Shown in pieces: positions 16,225 through 24,438 of a stretch of 64,000 nucleotides of DNA. Location: positions 41,449 to 105,448 of the forward strand of contig NZ_BMTD01000026.1 in NCBI RefSeq assembly GCF_014649495.1, given 5' to 3'. The position numbers and the translations under genes were made by a program. How positions within the stretch are numbered: the first letter of the stretch is position 1; each line of letters begins with the position of its first letter. Below the pieces are notes generated by a model that saw only the letters and a program-made list of their open reading frames with translations, had not been told where the DNA came from and searched no databases. The DNA is from Streptomyces filipinensis (GTDB taxonomy: Bacteria > Actinomycetota > Actinomycetes > Streptomycetales > Streptomycetaceae).

Positions 16225-17756
16225 TTCACCGCGCCTTCCGTCAGCTCACCGTCGCAGTCCCGGGCTCCGCCCGGCCCCACACCCCGCCCACCCCCCGGTC
16301 CACCGGACCCCGGCCCCCCACCCCCCACGTCACGGGGCCCCGAGACACCAGCCGACGGACCGCCGGGGGCCCGGGGGTCGGAAAGGCAGGCGCCGGGCGC
16401 TGGAACACCGGGTGACACATCGCCGGGGGCCAGTGGGTCGGACAGGCGGACACAGGACGCCGGAACACCGGGGAGAGCACCGTCGGTTGCCGGTGGGCCG
16501 GACAGGCGCGCACCGGGCGGCAGGGCACCAGCCGACGGGCCGCCAGGGGCCGAAGTGTTGGACAGGCACGCGCCGGACGGCGGAACACCAGCCGACGAAC
16601 CGCCGGGGACTGGGGCGCCGGACGCCGGGGCACCAGCCGACGAACCGTCGGGGGCCGGGGCGTCAGGCAGGCACGTGCCGGACTCCCGGGCACCGGACAA
16701 GCGAGCCCCAGACGCCGGCACACCAGACCACGCACCGTCGGCGGTCAGAGTGTGGGGCGGGCACGTGCCGGACGCCGGAACACCGGGTGGCACACCGCCG
16801 GGGGCCGGAGTGTCGGGCGGGCGCGTGGCGGACGCCCAGGCATCAGCCGACGGGGCGTCAGAGGCCTGGGCGCCGGGCGGTGGGGCGCCTTGCCCCGTGC
16901 CTTCGGGGGGCGGGTCGTCGGGTCGTGGGCGGCGGCGGCGGAGGCGGGCGGTGGTCAGCGCGGCCGCCGTCGCGAGCAGCGGGGCTCCCGTCCCCGCCAC
17001 GGCCGGCCAGGGCACGAACCGGGCCGAGGCCGTCGCCGTGCCGCGGGCTCCGCCCGGGGCCGTGACCGTCAGGCAGACGTGGACGGCGTCCAGCGCGGGA
17101 CGGTCGGGCCAGGACTCGCTGAGCTTCAGACGCGCGCCGGGGCGCAGGCGGACGGGGAGCGTGCGGGGCGCGCGGTCCAGGACCCGGCCGAGGATGCCGT
17201 CCGCACGCACCGCGAGCCTCGGTACGAGGACGGTCGTACCGCGGTTGACCAGCTCGTACGTGATGCGGTCGGCGTGCACGTCGAGGTGTTCGACGGTCAG
17301 CGCGGCGAGCGTGGGTCCGCCGACGCGCAGCCGGACCGGGACGGTCGCCGTACGCCCCCGTGCGTCCCGCGCGACGACGGCGCCGGAGCGGTCGCCGGGC
17401 GCCGCACCGGCCGGCACGGTGACGGTGAAGGGCACCTCGGCGCGGGTGCGGGCCGGGACGCGTATCGCGGTGCCGCCCTGCTCGGCGAAGACGGTCCGCA
17501 GGCCGGTGCCGGACAGCCGTACGACGACCGGCGCCCGCCCGGGGTTGGTGACGGACACCGTGTCCTGCAGGACCGTCCCGGGTGTGCCCTCGGCGTAGAA
17601 GGACGGGCGGCCACCGCCGGCGGGCGCGACGGACCAACCCGTGGCGGCCTGGGCACGGGGCGCCGCACCCAGCGCGGCGCACAGGCAGAGGGCGGCGGGC
17701 AGGGCGGCGCGGCGCGGGCGCCGGCGGCGGATCGGTGCGGGGGCGGCGGACGGCAT
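16221..17756 (-). CDS. DUF916-like surface protein with repetitive Pro/Ala tail
   Basis: The 511-residue protein has a signal peptide (AALPAALCLCAALGAAPRAQA) and two beta-sandwich domains (about 40-150 and 155-255). Their phrases DTVSVTNPGRAPVVVRLSG, VPAGAAPGDRSGAVV and TVEHLDVHADRITYELVNRG resemble the WxL-interacting DUF916/DUF3324 proteins of Firmicutes. A weakly hydrophobic segment (AVAGTGAPLLATAAALTTARLRRRR) follows, then about 220 residues of degenerate 20-residue Pro/Ala/Gly/Ser repeats. The tail lies after the basic stretch and so is probably cytoplasmic. Tail length likely varies between strains. Confidence 0.72.
   Translation of the reverse strand: MPSAAPAPIRRRRPRRAALPAALCLCAALGAAPRAQAATGWSVAPAGGGRPSFYAEGTPGTVLQDTVSVTNPGRAPVVVRLSGTGLRTVFAEQGGTAIRVPARTRAEVPFTVTVPAGAAPGDRSGAVVARDARGRTATVPVRLRVGGPTLAALTVEHLDVHADRITYELVNRGTTVLVPRLAVRADGILGRVLDRAPRTLPVRLRPGARLKLSESWPDRPALDAVHVCLTVTAPGGARGTATASARFVPWPAVAGTGAPLLATAAALTTARLRRRRPRPDDPPPEGTGQGAPPPGAQASDAPSADAWASATRPPDTPAPGGVPPGVPASGTCPPHTLTADGAWSGVPASGARLSGARESGTCLPDAPAPDGSSAGAPASGAPVPGGSSAGVPPSGACLSNTSAPGGPSAGALPPGARLSGPPATDGALPGVPASCVRLSDPLAPGDVSPGVPAPGACLSDPRAPGGPSAGVSGPRDVGGGGPGSGGPGGGRGVGPGGARDCDGELTEGAVK
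16350..16870 (-). repeat. Degenerate 60-bp (20-codon) tandem repeats in the DUF916-like gene
   Basis: About seven units follow the pattern G-(V/A)-P-(A/P)-(S/P)-G-x-(C/R)-L-S-x5-G-x-x-S/P-A. Examples are GVPPSGACLSNTSAPGGPSA and GVPAPGACLSDPRAPGGPSA. Units keep reading frame and length better than sequence, which suggests repeat expansion by slippage or unequal exchange under weak selection. Confidence 0.8.
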
Positions 17757-17789
17757 GGGCGGCTCCAGCGGGACCTGGGGTGCGTCGGG

Positions 17790-18473
17790 TCAGCGGTGTG
17801 CCGTCTGTCCCCGTCGGGTCAGCCAGAGGGCGCCCGCCGTACCGGCGAGGAGTACCGTGCCGCCGAGGGTGCCGAGGGCGATCGCGGAGTCGTCGGGGCC
17901 GGTCTGCGGGAGCTGTCCGCCGGAGGGGGAACCGCCGGAAGAGGACGACGAGGAGGAGCCGCCGGGCGCGGTCACCTGCAGTGTCAGCCCCGGCCCGGGG
18001 CTGTTGGCCGGGGTGCAGGTCGTCGTCGTGCCGAGCGCCTTGATGACGAGCGTGCCCGGTGTGAAGGTGACCTTGCCGCTCTTCCTCGGCGTGTACGTGC
18101 CGCTCAGGTCGCTGATCTTGATGGGGGTGTTGGCGGGGATCGCCGCCGCGTTGGCGGGCCCGCTGACGGCGAGCGTGCCGGTGTCGGCGCCGCCCAGCCT
18201 GACGGTGGCGCTCGGGGTCATCGCGCCCTTGCCCAGCTCGACCGGGCTGGAGGAGACACCCTTCTGCCAGGACATGGTGATCTTGTAGCCGCTGCCGCTC
18301 CTGACGCCCGTCATGTCGATCGGCGAGACGGCGCTCTTGACACCGATCGGCGTCTGGCAGCGGTAGTTGACGTCGACGACGTCGGCGTGGGCCGCGGGCG
18401 CGGCCAGCAGCACCACCGAGCCGGCCAGGGCGGCGGCGGACGCGAGCGCGGCGGTTCGCTTCGGGTACGACAC
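17790..18473 (-). CDS. Small sortase-anchored surface protein (LPQTG signal)
   Basis: The 227-residue protein has a signal peptide (AALAGSVVLLAAPAAHA), one extracellular domain of about 130 residues starting VNYRCQTPIGVKSAVSP and ending KALGTTTTCTP, and a Ser/Gly linker. It ends LPQTG, a hydrophobic helix and a basic end: a standard wall-sorting signal. Its domain is homologous to both domains of the gene at 13862-15139. It is first in the four-gene operon, 33 bases ahead of the DUF916-like gene. No sortase gene lies in the window. Confidence 0.85.
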   Translation of the reverse strand: MSYPKRTAALASAAALAGSVVLLAAPAAHADVVDVNYRCQTPIGVKSAVSPIDMTGVRSGSGYKITMSWQKGVSSSPVELGKGAMTPSATVRLGGADTGTLAVSGPANAAAIPANTPIKISDLSGTYTPRKSGKVTFTPGTLVIKALGTTTTCTPANSPGPGLTLQVTAPGGSSSSSSSGGSPSGGQLPQTGPDDSAIALGTLGGTVLLAGTAGALWLTRRGQTAHR

Positions 18474-18557
18474 GGTCGGTCCACCTCATTCGTTCCTGAC
18501 GGCACATCAGATTCGGCCGTCAAGGTACGCCCGGCACCATGAGGAGGGAAGACGCAT

Positions 18558-18589
18558 CACACGCCGGAGTTGTGGCGATCCGGCGTGTG
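18558..18589. promoter_or_regulatory. Hairpin/dyad in the 408-bp gap before the surface operon
   Basis: CACACGCCGGA (18558-18568) and TCCGGCGTGTG (18579-18589) are perfect 11-base arms around a 10-base loop. It lies 85 bases upstream of the surface operon and 300 bases downstream of the anti-sigma gene, so it may be an operator or a terminator. Nothing gene-like is seen in the rest of 18474-18881. Confidence 0.5.
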
Positions 18590-18881
18590 TGACGCGGGGC
18601 CGGCGTGGAGGGTGGGCCGGGGCGTCACGCCCCGCGCAGCACCTCCGGCAACCCCCAGCGGCGCAGCACCTCGGGGCATGGGAGCGGCCGTGGCGCGGCG
18701 GCCCGTTCCTCCCCGCACTCGGGAGGGGATTCACCCGGGGTGCGAGGCCGCCTTCCCAGCTGCCGGCGGCTCTCTCGGCTCGCGGAGCCCGGGCCCCTCG
18801 TCTCCGTCAGCGCGTTGCGCCCAGGGCCGGAAGTGCCGCGGTCGGCGGAAACCGGATTTCCACCGGCACCGGGCGGAAGAC

Positions 18882-19442
18882 CTAGGCCGGTGCGCCCAGC
18901 TCCGCCCACACCGTCTTGCCCGGCCGGCCGGCCGCGCGGACGACGCCCCAGTCCAGGCACAGCCGCTGCACGATGAACATGCCGTGGCCGCCGGGGCGGC
19001 CGGCGCGGTGCGGGGTGCGGGGGGCCGGCTGACCGCTGCCCTGGTCCGAGACCTCCACCCGGATCACCTTGTTGTCGCAGGCCAGGAGCAGTTCGTCGGG
19101 CCCCTCGGCGTGCAGGCAGGCGTTGGTGACCAGTTCGGAGACGACCAGCAGCACGTCCTCGGCGGCGGCCCGCTGGTCGGCGCCGGCGGCCGGCAGCCAG
19201 CCCCACGCGTACAGCGCCTGGCGGGCGAAGTCGCGGGCGAGCGGGACGACCCCGCTCTCGCCGCGCAGGCCTAGTCTGCGGACCTGGGGCCCGCCGCTGC
19301 CCTGAGTGCCGCCGGCAGATCCGGACGGCGCGGCTGCCCCCGTGGGTACGCCTGCGGTCGGCGCACCCCCCTCGGACGCCCCGGAAGCGCCGCTGGGCTC
19401 CGGGCCGCGCTCGCCCGGCGAGTAAGGCCGGGTGGTGCTCAT
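18882..19442 (-). CDS. Anti-sigma factor kinase (RsbW-like ATPase; PrsI-type)
   Basis: The 186-residue protein has a low-complexity Gly/Ser/Pro-rich N-terminus (about 1-60) and then a GHKL ATPase domain. The N-box is VVSELVTNACLHA, the G1-box EVSDQGSGQP and the G2-region GRPGGHGMFIVQRLC. Such proteins bind a SigB-type sigma factor and phosphorylate an anti-anti-sigma partner. The next genes, an anti-anti-sigma factor and a SigB-family sigma factor, complete a partner-switching module. The arrangement resembles the S. coelicolor sigI-arsI-prsI locus, so this is probably PrsI; that match is from memory of the locus, not from alignment. Confidence 0.85.
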   Translation of the reverse strand: MSTTRPYSPGERGPEPSGASGASEGGAPTAGVPTGAAAPSGSAGGTQGSGGPQVRRLGLRGESGVVPLARDFARQALYAWGWLPAAGADQRAAAEDVLLVVSELVTNACLHAEGPDELLLACDNKVIRVEVSDQGSGQPAPRTPHRAGRPGGHGMFIVQRLCLDWGVVRAAGRPGKTVWAELGAPA

Positions 19443-19730
19443 CAGCGCTTCACCTCACCGATTCACCGGTTCACGATTCAAAATGGCCGGCACCCGGTCC
19501 GTGCCGGCCGGTCCGTACGCCGTCCCCGCAGGGTGCCTGTTCACCCGTCCGTGGCACGTACGTCCCGTCCAGTCGTTTCACCGGCCCCGGTGCGGTCCCG
19601 GGCCGGCGTTCGTCAGGGTCTGTCCCGCTTCTCCTGCCCTCTCCTGCCCGGCCGATCCGGCACGACACCCCTGTCTTCGGCGTGACGAACGCAACGCCCG
19701 GGGGTCGGGGCAGAGAGAGGGGCGGCGGGC

Positions 19731-20108
19731 TCAGCCGGCGCCGTCGGCCAGGGCCGCCTCCACGGAGTCGTGGACGGTGAAGACCGCCTCGGCCCCAGTG
19801 ATCTCGAACACACGGGCGACCACCGGCTGCATCCCGGCCAGATGGACCCCGCCGCCGGCGGCCTCCGCCTTCAGCCGGGCGCCGAGCAGCACGTTCAGGC
19901 CCGTGGAGTCACAGAACTCCAGTCGCGAGCAGTCCACGACGAGGCGCGAGAAGCCCTTGTCCAGGAGGTCGTCGAGGGGCTCACGCAAAAGATCGGCGGT
20001 GTGGTGATCGAGCTCACCCGCCGGTGTCACAACGGCGCTGGAGCCCTCTTCCCGCACCTCCACCAGAAGCCGGCCCGACTGTGCGCTGCCGACCGTCCCG
20101 TGGTCCAT
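19731..20108 (-). CDS. STAS-domain anti-anti-sigma factor (ArsI-type)
   Basis: The 125-residue STAS protein contains VVTPAGELDHHTADLL and VVDCSRLEFCDSTGLNVLL. The serine of DSTGL is the expected phosphorylation site of the kinase partner. When unphosphorylated it should capture the anti-sigma factor and free the sigma factor. ATG 20108 is preferred because AGGAGA lies about 10 bases upstream; earlier in-frame ATGs at 20153 and 20171 lack this. It is divergent from the sigma gene at 20355 and separated by 288 bases of non-coding sequence from the kinase gene. Confidence 0.9.
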   Translation of the reverse strand: MDHGTVGSAQSGRLLVEVREEGSSAVVTPAGELDHHTADLLREPLDDLLDKGFSRLVVDCSRLEFCDSTGLNVLLGARLKAEAAGGGVHLAGMQPVVARVFEITGAEAVFTVHDSVEAALADGAG

Positions 20109-20243
20109 GCCGTCTCTCTCCTGAGGTCGTGGACGCTGACTGCTCTCGAACATTACGCCTTCCATGCGCACTCCGGCACCCGAAGAATTTCACAGAACCG
20201 GACATACCTGAACAGAACGCACTTGCGCTCGTCTCGGTGAAGC

Positions 20244-20270
20244 GGGTAGGGCTAGTAGGGACACCTACCC
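20244..20270. promoter_or_regulatory. Dyad with GGGTAG element upstream of sigma gene
   Basis: GGGTAGG (20244-20250) and CCTACCC (20264-20270) are perfect 7-base arms. GGGTAG also resembles the -10 element of SigB-family promoters, so autoregulation of the sigma gene is possible. It lies 85-111 bases before ATG 20355, in the divergent gap with the anti-anti-sigma gene. Confidence 0.4.
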
Positions 20271-20354
20271 CTACACGCCGGCTTTGGAGGCGCCGCACAC
20301 CGCAGTGCACGCACCGGCTTCGGCAGCCATATGCCGAGAACGATGGAGGACACC

Positions 20355-21251
20355 ATGTCACCCCGGCTCGACGCATCGCATACCCCGGTCGCGACGTCGA
20401 CACCCCCACCGGAACAACTGGATCATCCCATCGACGCCCTCGACACCTTCGAGGGACTCCCGGAGATCCCCCCGTACGACGAGATCGGCCCGGTCGACGC
20501 GCGGGCCCTGTCCAAGACCCTCTTCGAGCGCCTGGAGTCGCTGGAGGAAGGGACGCACGAGTACTCGTACGTCCGCAACACCCTGGTCGAGCTGAACCTC
20601 GCGCTCGTCAAGTTCGCCGCCTCCCGCTTCCGCTCCCGCAGCGAACCGATGGAGGACATCATCCAGGTCGGCACCATCGGCCTGATCAAGGCGATCGACC
20701 GCTTCGAGCTCACCCGCGGTGTCGAGTTCCCGACCTTCGCGATGCCGACCATCATCGGCGAGATCAAGCGTTTCTTCCGCGACACCTCGTGGTCCGTGCG
20801 CGTGCCGCGCAGGCTGCAGGAGCTGCGCCTGGACCTGGCCAAGGCCGGGGACGAGCTGGCCCAGCGACTGGACCGCGCGCCGACGGTCGCGGAACTGGCC
20901 GAGCAGCTCGGCATCTCCAACGACCAGGTCGTCGAGGGCATGGCCGCCTCGAACGCCTACACCGCCTCCTCGCTGGACGCCCAGCCCGAGGAGGACGAGA
21001 CGGAGGGCGCGCTCGCGGACCGCATCGGGTACGAGGACCACGGCCTTGAGGGCATCGAGTACATCGAGTCCCTCAAGCCGCTGATCGCCGGACTCCCGCC
21101 CCGGGACCGGAAGATCCTCTCCCTGCGTTTCGTGGCGAACATGACCCAGTCGGAGATCGGCGAGGAGCTCGGCATCTCCCAGATGCACGTCTCCCGGCTG
21201 CTGTCGCGGACGCTGGTACGGCTGCGCAAGGGGCTGACGCTCGACGAGTGA
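20355..21251 (+). CDS. sigI: SigB/SigF-family RNA polymerase sigma factor (SigI-type)
   Basis: The 298-residue sigma factor has region 2 (LNLALVKFAASRFRSRSEPMEDIIQVGTIGLIKAIDRFE followed by VEFPTFAMPTIIGEIKRFFRD), region 3 (RRLQELRLDLAKAGDELAQRL ... VAELAEQLGIS) and region 4 (LPPRDRKILSLRFVANMTQSEIGEELGISQMHVSRLLSRTLVRLR). The 50-residue N-terminal extension is acidic and Pro-rich. GGAGGA at 20345-20350 selects ATG 20355 over the ATG at 20331. It sits opposite its presumed anti-anti-sigma and anti-sigma regulators. The symbol rests on gene order resembling the S. coelicolor sigI region and could be a different SigB paralogue. Confidence 0.88.
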   Translation: MSPRLDASHTPVATSTPPPEQLDHPIDALDTFEGLPEIPPYDEIGPVDARALSKTLFERLESLEEGTHEYSYVRNTLVELNLALVKFAASRFRSRSEPMEDIIQVGTIGLIKAIDRFELTRGVEFPTFAMPTIIGEIKRFFRDTSWSVRVPRRLQELRLDLAKAGDELAQRLDRAPTVAELAEQLGISNDQVVEGMAASNAYTASSLDAQPEEDETEGALADRIGYEDHGLEGIEYIESLKPLIAGLPPRDRKILSLRFVANMTQSEIGEELGISQMHVSRLLSRTLVRLRKGLTLDE

Positions 21252-21284
21252 CACGCGGACCCCTGCCGCGGTGACACCTCCGCT

Positions 21285-21313
21285 AGCGGCCCGGCCGTCG
21301 GTGCCGGGCCGCT
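21285..21313 (+). terminator. Terminator after sigma gene, in 306-bp gap
   Basis: AGCGGCCCGGC and GCCGGGCCGCT are perfect 11-base arms around a 7-base loop, 33 bases after the sigma stop. The remainder of 21314-21557 shows no gene; it should carry the promoter of the next gene. Confidence 0.75.
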
Positions 21314-21557
21314 TCCGCGTGCGTTCTCCGGACCCACCCCTCCGAGTGCCGCGGGTATCCGCGATCCGCGCGGCCATGCCCACATTCCCGCCGGCGGTTC
21401 GGTCAACTGGCCCTGACGTCCCAACCGTTATGCGGTTACCCGCGGAAACCTCTTTCCCCGGCCGCCCCCCTCGACCACTATGGCCCCCCAAACCGGCTGG
21501 TATGCCGGGCCGGGACCGCAACGACGCGGGCGCCCGGTGGTGCGAGGAGGCTGGACG

Positions 21558-23117
21558 ATGGCTCAGGGGGACGGGGCCGGGGCGGGCGGAACCGAGACGG
21601 GCGGCGCGTACGAGGACGTACCGGACGCCCGGCTGACCGCACTGCTGCGCTCGGCCACGGCGACGGCGTACCCCGCCCTGCAGGAACTGCGCCGTCGGCA
21701 CCAGCCGGCGGCCCTCGCCTACGCCCGGCTGTGTGCCGCGAGCGAGCCGTCCGCCCGCCGGCTGGCGGCCGAGGCCGTCACCACGGCGGCCCGCGAGACG
21801 GCCCGGGGGGCCGAGCCGGCCGTACCGCTGCGCCACCGGCTCCTGCTGCTGACCGCCGCGCTGGCGGCCGCCTGGGCGCGCGACGAGCGCGCCACCGGCC
21901 TCGACCCGGGACTGCTGCTGGTCCTGAACGCCTCCGGCCTGCCCGACGGCCCCACCCCTGCCCTGCTGCCCGCGTTCCAGTCACTGCCGTCCCGCACCCA
22001 GGGGCTGCTCTGGTACGGCGTGCTGGAGCGGGAGCCGCAGGAACGGACCGCCGCACTGCTCGGCCTGAGCCGCGCGGACGTGACCTACGGCACCCCGCAG
22101 GCCCTCAAGGCCCTGGCCCAGGCCTGCCTCCGGGAGCGCCTCGCCGCCTCCGACGACCCCAGCTGCGCCGACTTCCGCCGGCTGATCGAGGAGGCGGTAC
22201 GGCCGGACGGCCCGCGCTACAGCGCCGACCTGGACGCCCACATGGCCCGCTGCCCGCACTGCACGGCCGCGTTCGAGGATCTGCGGGCCCTGCGGGACGC
22301 GCCCCGGCAGACCCTGGCGGAGGGGCTGCTGCCGTGGAACGGAACGGCCTACATACGCGCCGAGGACCCGCCGGCCGTACCCGGTCCCCCCGCCGCACGG
22401 GCGGCCTGGCCGCCCCGGCGCCGCGTCCTGCTGGCCTCGGCGGCCCTGGGGGTGGCCCTGACCCCGCTGCTGGTGTTCCTGCTCACCCCGGCGCACACCG
22501 ACGACCAGCAGCCGGCGGCCGCGACACCCACGCCTCCCCCGGTCACGGTCACCGCGACGGTGTCCGTGACCCCGTCCCCGTCCCCCTCACCCACTCCCAC
22601 CGGGTCCCCCTCGAAGTCCCCTTCCTCCACGCCGAGTTCACCGCGCCCGACGGTCACGCCCCCGCCGCCCCGGCATCGCGCCACTCCCCGGCCGACGCCC
22701 TCCTTCACACCGCCCGGCGCCTCCTTCGCCCAGGTGGTGAACCTGGCGAGGGGCCGCTGCCTGGACATCCGCGACGGCGACCTGTCCGAGGGCAACGACG
22801 TCGTCACGGCCCCCTGCTCCTCCGCCGACACCCAGCGCTGGCGCTTCGACACCTACCTGGGGGTGCTCCGCTCGGGCGCCGACGACCGCTTCTGCCTGGA
22901 CAGCCGGGGCTCGGTGGACCGGGGCGTCGGCATCTGGGAGTGCGACGCCGTCTACAGCGACAACGGTGACAACCTGCGCTTCACCATCGACCCCGACGGC
23001 ACGATCCGCCCGGACATCGCCATCGAGACGGCGGTCACGCCGGAGGGCCGGTACGGGGTGGCCCTGGAACCGCTGGACGACCGCGGCGACCAGCGGTGGC
23101 GGGCCGGGGCGAGATGA
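21558..23117 (+). CDS. Membrane-anchored protein: zinc-finger anti-sigma-like part fused to ricin-type lectin
   Basis: The 519-residue protein has an alpha-helical N-terminus resembling sigma regions 2 and 4 (about 20-195), then HMARCPHC (His228, Cys232, Cys235) as in zinc-binding anti-sigma domains. One membrane helix follows (about 290-310), then a Thr/Ser/Pro-rich extracellular stalk (320-386) and a beta-trefoil ricin-B domain (388-519; RCLDIRDGDLSEGNDVVTAPC and a QRWRF repeat). The outer part should bind sugars, perhaps wall glycans, while the inner part looks regulatory. GAGGAGG 7 bases before ATG 21558 fixes the start. It follows the sigma gene in the same direction, but a terminator lies between. 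Confidence 0.82.
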   Translation: MAQGDGAGAGGTETGGAYEDVPDARLTALLRSATATAYPALQELRRRHQPAALAYARLCAASEPSARRLAAEAVTTAARETARGAEPAVPLRHRLLLLTAALAAAWARDERATGLDPGLLLVLNASGLPDGPTPALLPAFQSLPSRTQGLLWYGVLEREPQERTAALLGLSRADVTYGTPQALKALAQACLRERLAASDDPSCADFRRLIEEAVRPDGPRYSADLDAHMARCPHCTAAFEDLRALRDAPRQTLAEGLLPWNGTAYIRAEDPPAVPGPPAARAAWPPRRRVLLASAALGVALTPLLVFLLTPAHTDDQQPAAATPTPPPVTVTATVSVTPSPSPSPTPTGSPSKSPSSTPSSPRPTVTPPPPRHRATPRPTPSFTPPGASFAQVVNLARGRCLDIRDGDLSEGNDVVTAPCSSADTQRWRFDTYLGVLRSGADDRFCLDSRGSVDRGVGIWECDAVYSDNGDNLRFTIDPDGTIRPDIAIETAVTPEGRYGVALEPLDDRGDQRWRAGAR

Positions 23118-23141
23118 ACGCCGCGACGGCCCGCGGTGGCG

Positions 23142-23184
23142 GGCCGGGGTGGACCCGGCCGGGGTGGACCCGGCCGGGGTGGAC
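23142..23184 (+). repeat. 15-bp tandem repeat, nearly three units
   Basis: GGCCGGGGTGGACCC is repeated at 23142, 23157 and 23172 (the last truncated after 13 bases). The flanking GCGGTGGCGGGCCGGGG also occurs twice (23092 and 23133), so a short local duplication has happened between the lectin gene and the end of the hut operon. Confidence 0.85.
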
Positions 23185-23233
23185 GGCGGATGCCAGGTGG
23201 ACGGCGGGACGCCCCTCACACCACCCGCGCCGC

Positions 23234-24409
23234 TCACACCACCCGCGCGCCGCGCCGCCACACGCCGCTGACCAGGGGCACGCCCGGGCGGTAGGCGAGG
23301 TGGACGTGGCTGGGGGCGTCGAGGAGGGTGAGGTCGGCGTAGGCACCGGGGCTGAGGCGGCCGATGTCGGTGCGTCGCAGGGCCGCCGCGCCGCCCGCCG
23401 TGGCCGACCAGACCGCCTCGTCCGGGGTCATCCGCATGTCGCGGACGGCCAGGGCGATGCAGAAGGGCACGGACGAGGTGAAGGACGAGCCCGGGTTGCA
23501 GTCCGTGGACAGGGCGACGGTGACTCCCGCGTCCAGCAGGCGGCGGGCGTCCGGCCACTCGGCACGGGTGGAGAACTCGGCGCCCGGGAGGAGGGTGGCG
23601 ACCGTGTCGCCGTTCGCCAGGGCGTCGACGTCCGCGTCGGTGAGGTGGGTGCAGTGGTCGGCGCTGGCCGCGTCCAGCTCGACGGCCAGCTGGACGCCGG
23701 GGCCGTAGGAGAGCTGGTTGGCGTGGATACGGGGATGCAGGCCCTTCGCCCGGCCCGCCGTGAGGATCGCGCGGGCCTGGTCGCCGTCGAAGGCGCCCTT
23801 CTCGCAGAACACGTCGATCCAGCGGGCGTGCGGCGCGCAGGCGTCCAGCATCTCGCCGGTGACCAGGGCGACATAGGCCGCCGGGTCGTCGGAGTGGTCC
23901 GGGGAGACGATGTGGGCGCCGAGGTAGGTCACCTCGTCGGTGTGCCGCGCCGCGATGCGCAGTGCGCGGGCCTCGTCCTCGACGGTGAGGCCGTAGCCCG
24001 ACTTGGTCTCGAAGGTGGTGGTGCCCTGGCGGAGGGCCTCGTCGAGGTAACGGGTGAGGTTCGCCTCCAGTTCCGCGTCCGTCGCGGCGCGGGTGGCGGC
24101 GACCGTGGTGCGGATGCCGCCCGCCGTGTAGGAGCGGCCGGACATGCGGGCGTTGAACTCCTGCGTGCGGTCGCCGGCGAAGACCAGGTGAGAGTGGGAG
24201 TCCACGAAGCCCGGCAGTACCGCCCGGCCGCCGGCGTCGACCCGGTTGTCAGTGGCGGGTGCTTTGCTGGATTCACCGGCCCACGCGACACGGTCGCCGT
24301 CGATGACGACGGCCGCGTCCTGGACCAGACCGAGGGGGGATCCGTCGCCGAGGGAGGGGTCGTTGGTGACCAGCGTGGCGATGTTGGTGATGACGGTGCT
24401 GCTGCTCAT
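23234..24409 (-). CDS. hutI: Imidazolonepropionase
   Basis: The 391-residue amidohydrolase converts 4-imidazolone-5-propanoate to N-formimidoyl-glutamate. It shows GFVDSHSHLVFAGDR (metal HxH and substrate Arg), GTTTFETKSGYGL, the IHANQLSYGPGVQLAVEL metal His, DHCTHLTDAD and ALSTDCNPGSS (metal Asp). Length is normal. ATG 24409 lies 29 bases after the hutF stop, so it is the last gene of the hut operon. Confidence 0.96.
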   Translation of the reverse strand: MSSSTVITNIATLVTNDPSLGDGSPLGLVQDAAVVIDGDRVAWAGESSKAPATDNRVDAGGRAVLPGFVDSHSHLVFAGDRTQEFNARMSGRSYTAGGIRTTVAATRAATDAELEANLTRYLDEALRQGTTTFETKSGYGLTVEDEARALRIAARHTDEVTYLGAHIVSPDHSDDPAAYVALVTGEMLDACAPHARWIDVFCEKGAFDGDQARAILTAGRAKGLHPRIHANQLSYGPGVQLAVELDAASADHCTHLTDADVDALANGDTVATLLPGAEFSTRAEWPDARRLLDAGVTVALSTDCNPGSSFTSSVPFCIALAVRDMRMTPDEAVWSATAGGAAALRRTDIGRLSPGAYADLTLLDAPSHVHLAYRPGVPLVSGVWRRGARVV

Positions 24410-24438
24410 GGTGTCGTCCTTGTGGGGGTCGGCGTTCC

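Noticed and set aside
20244..20270. sigI-promoter dyad as another copy of the GGGTTATCCCTACC site
   Set aside because: The halves share only GTAGGG; the ATAACCC part is missing and there is no GGCTA element 43 bp away.
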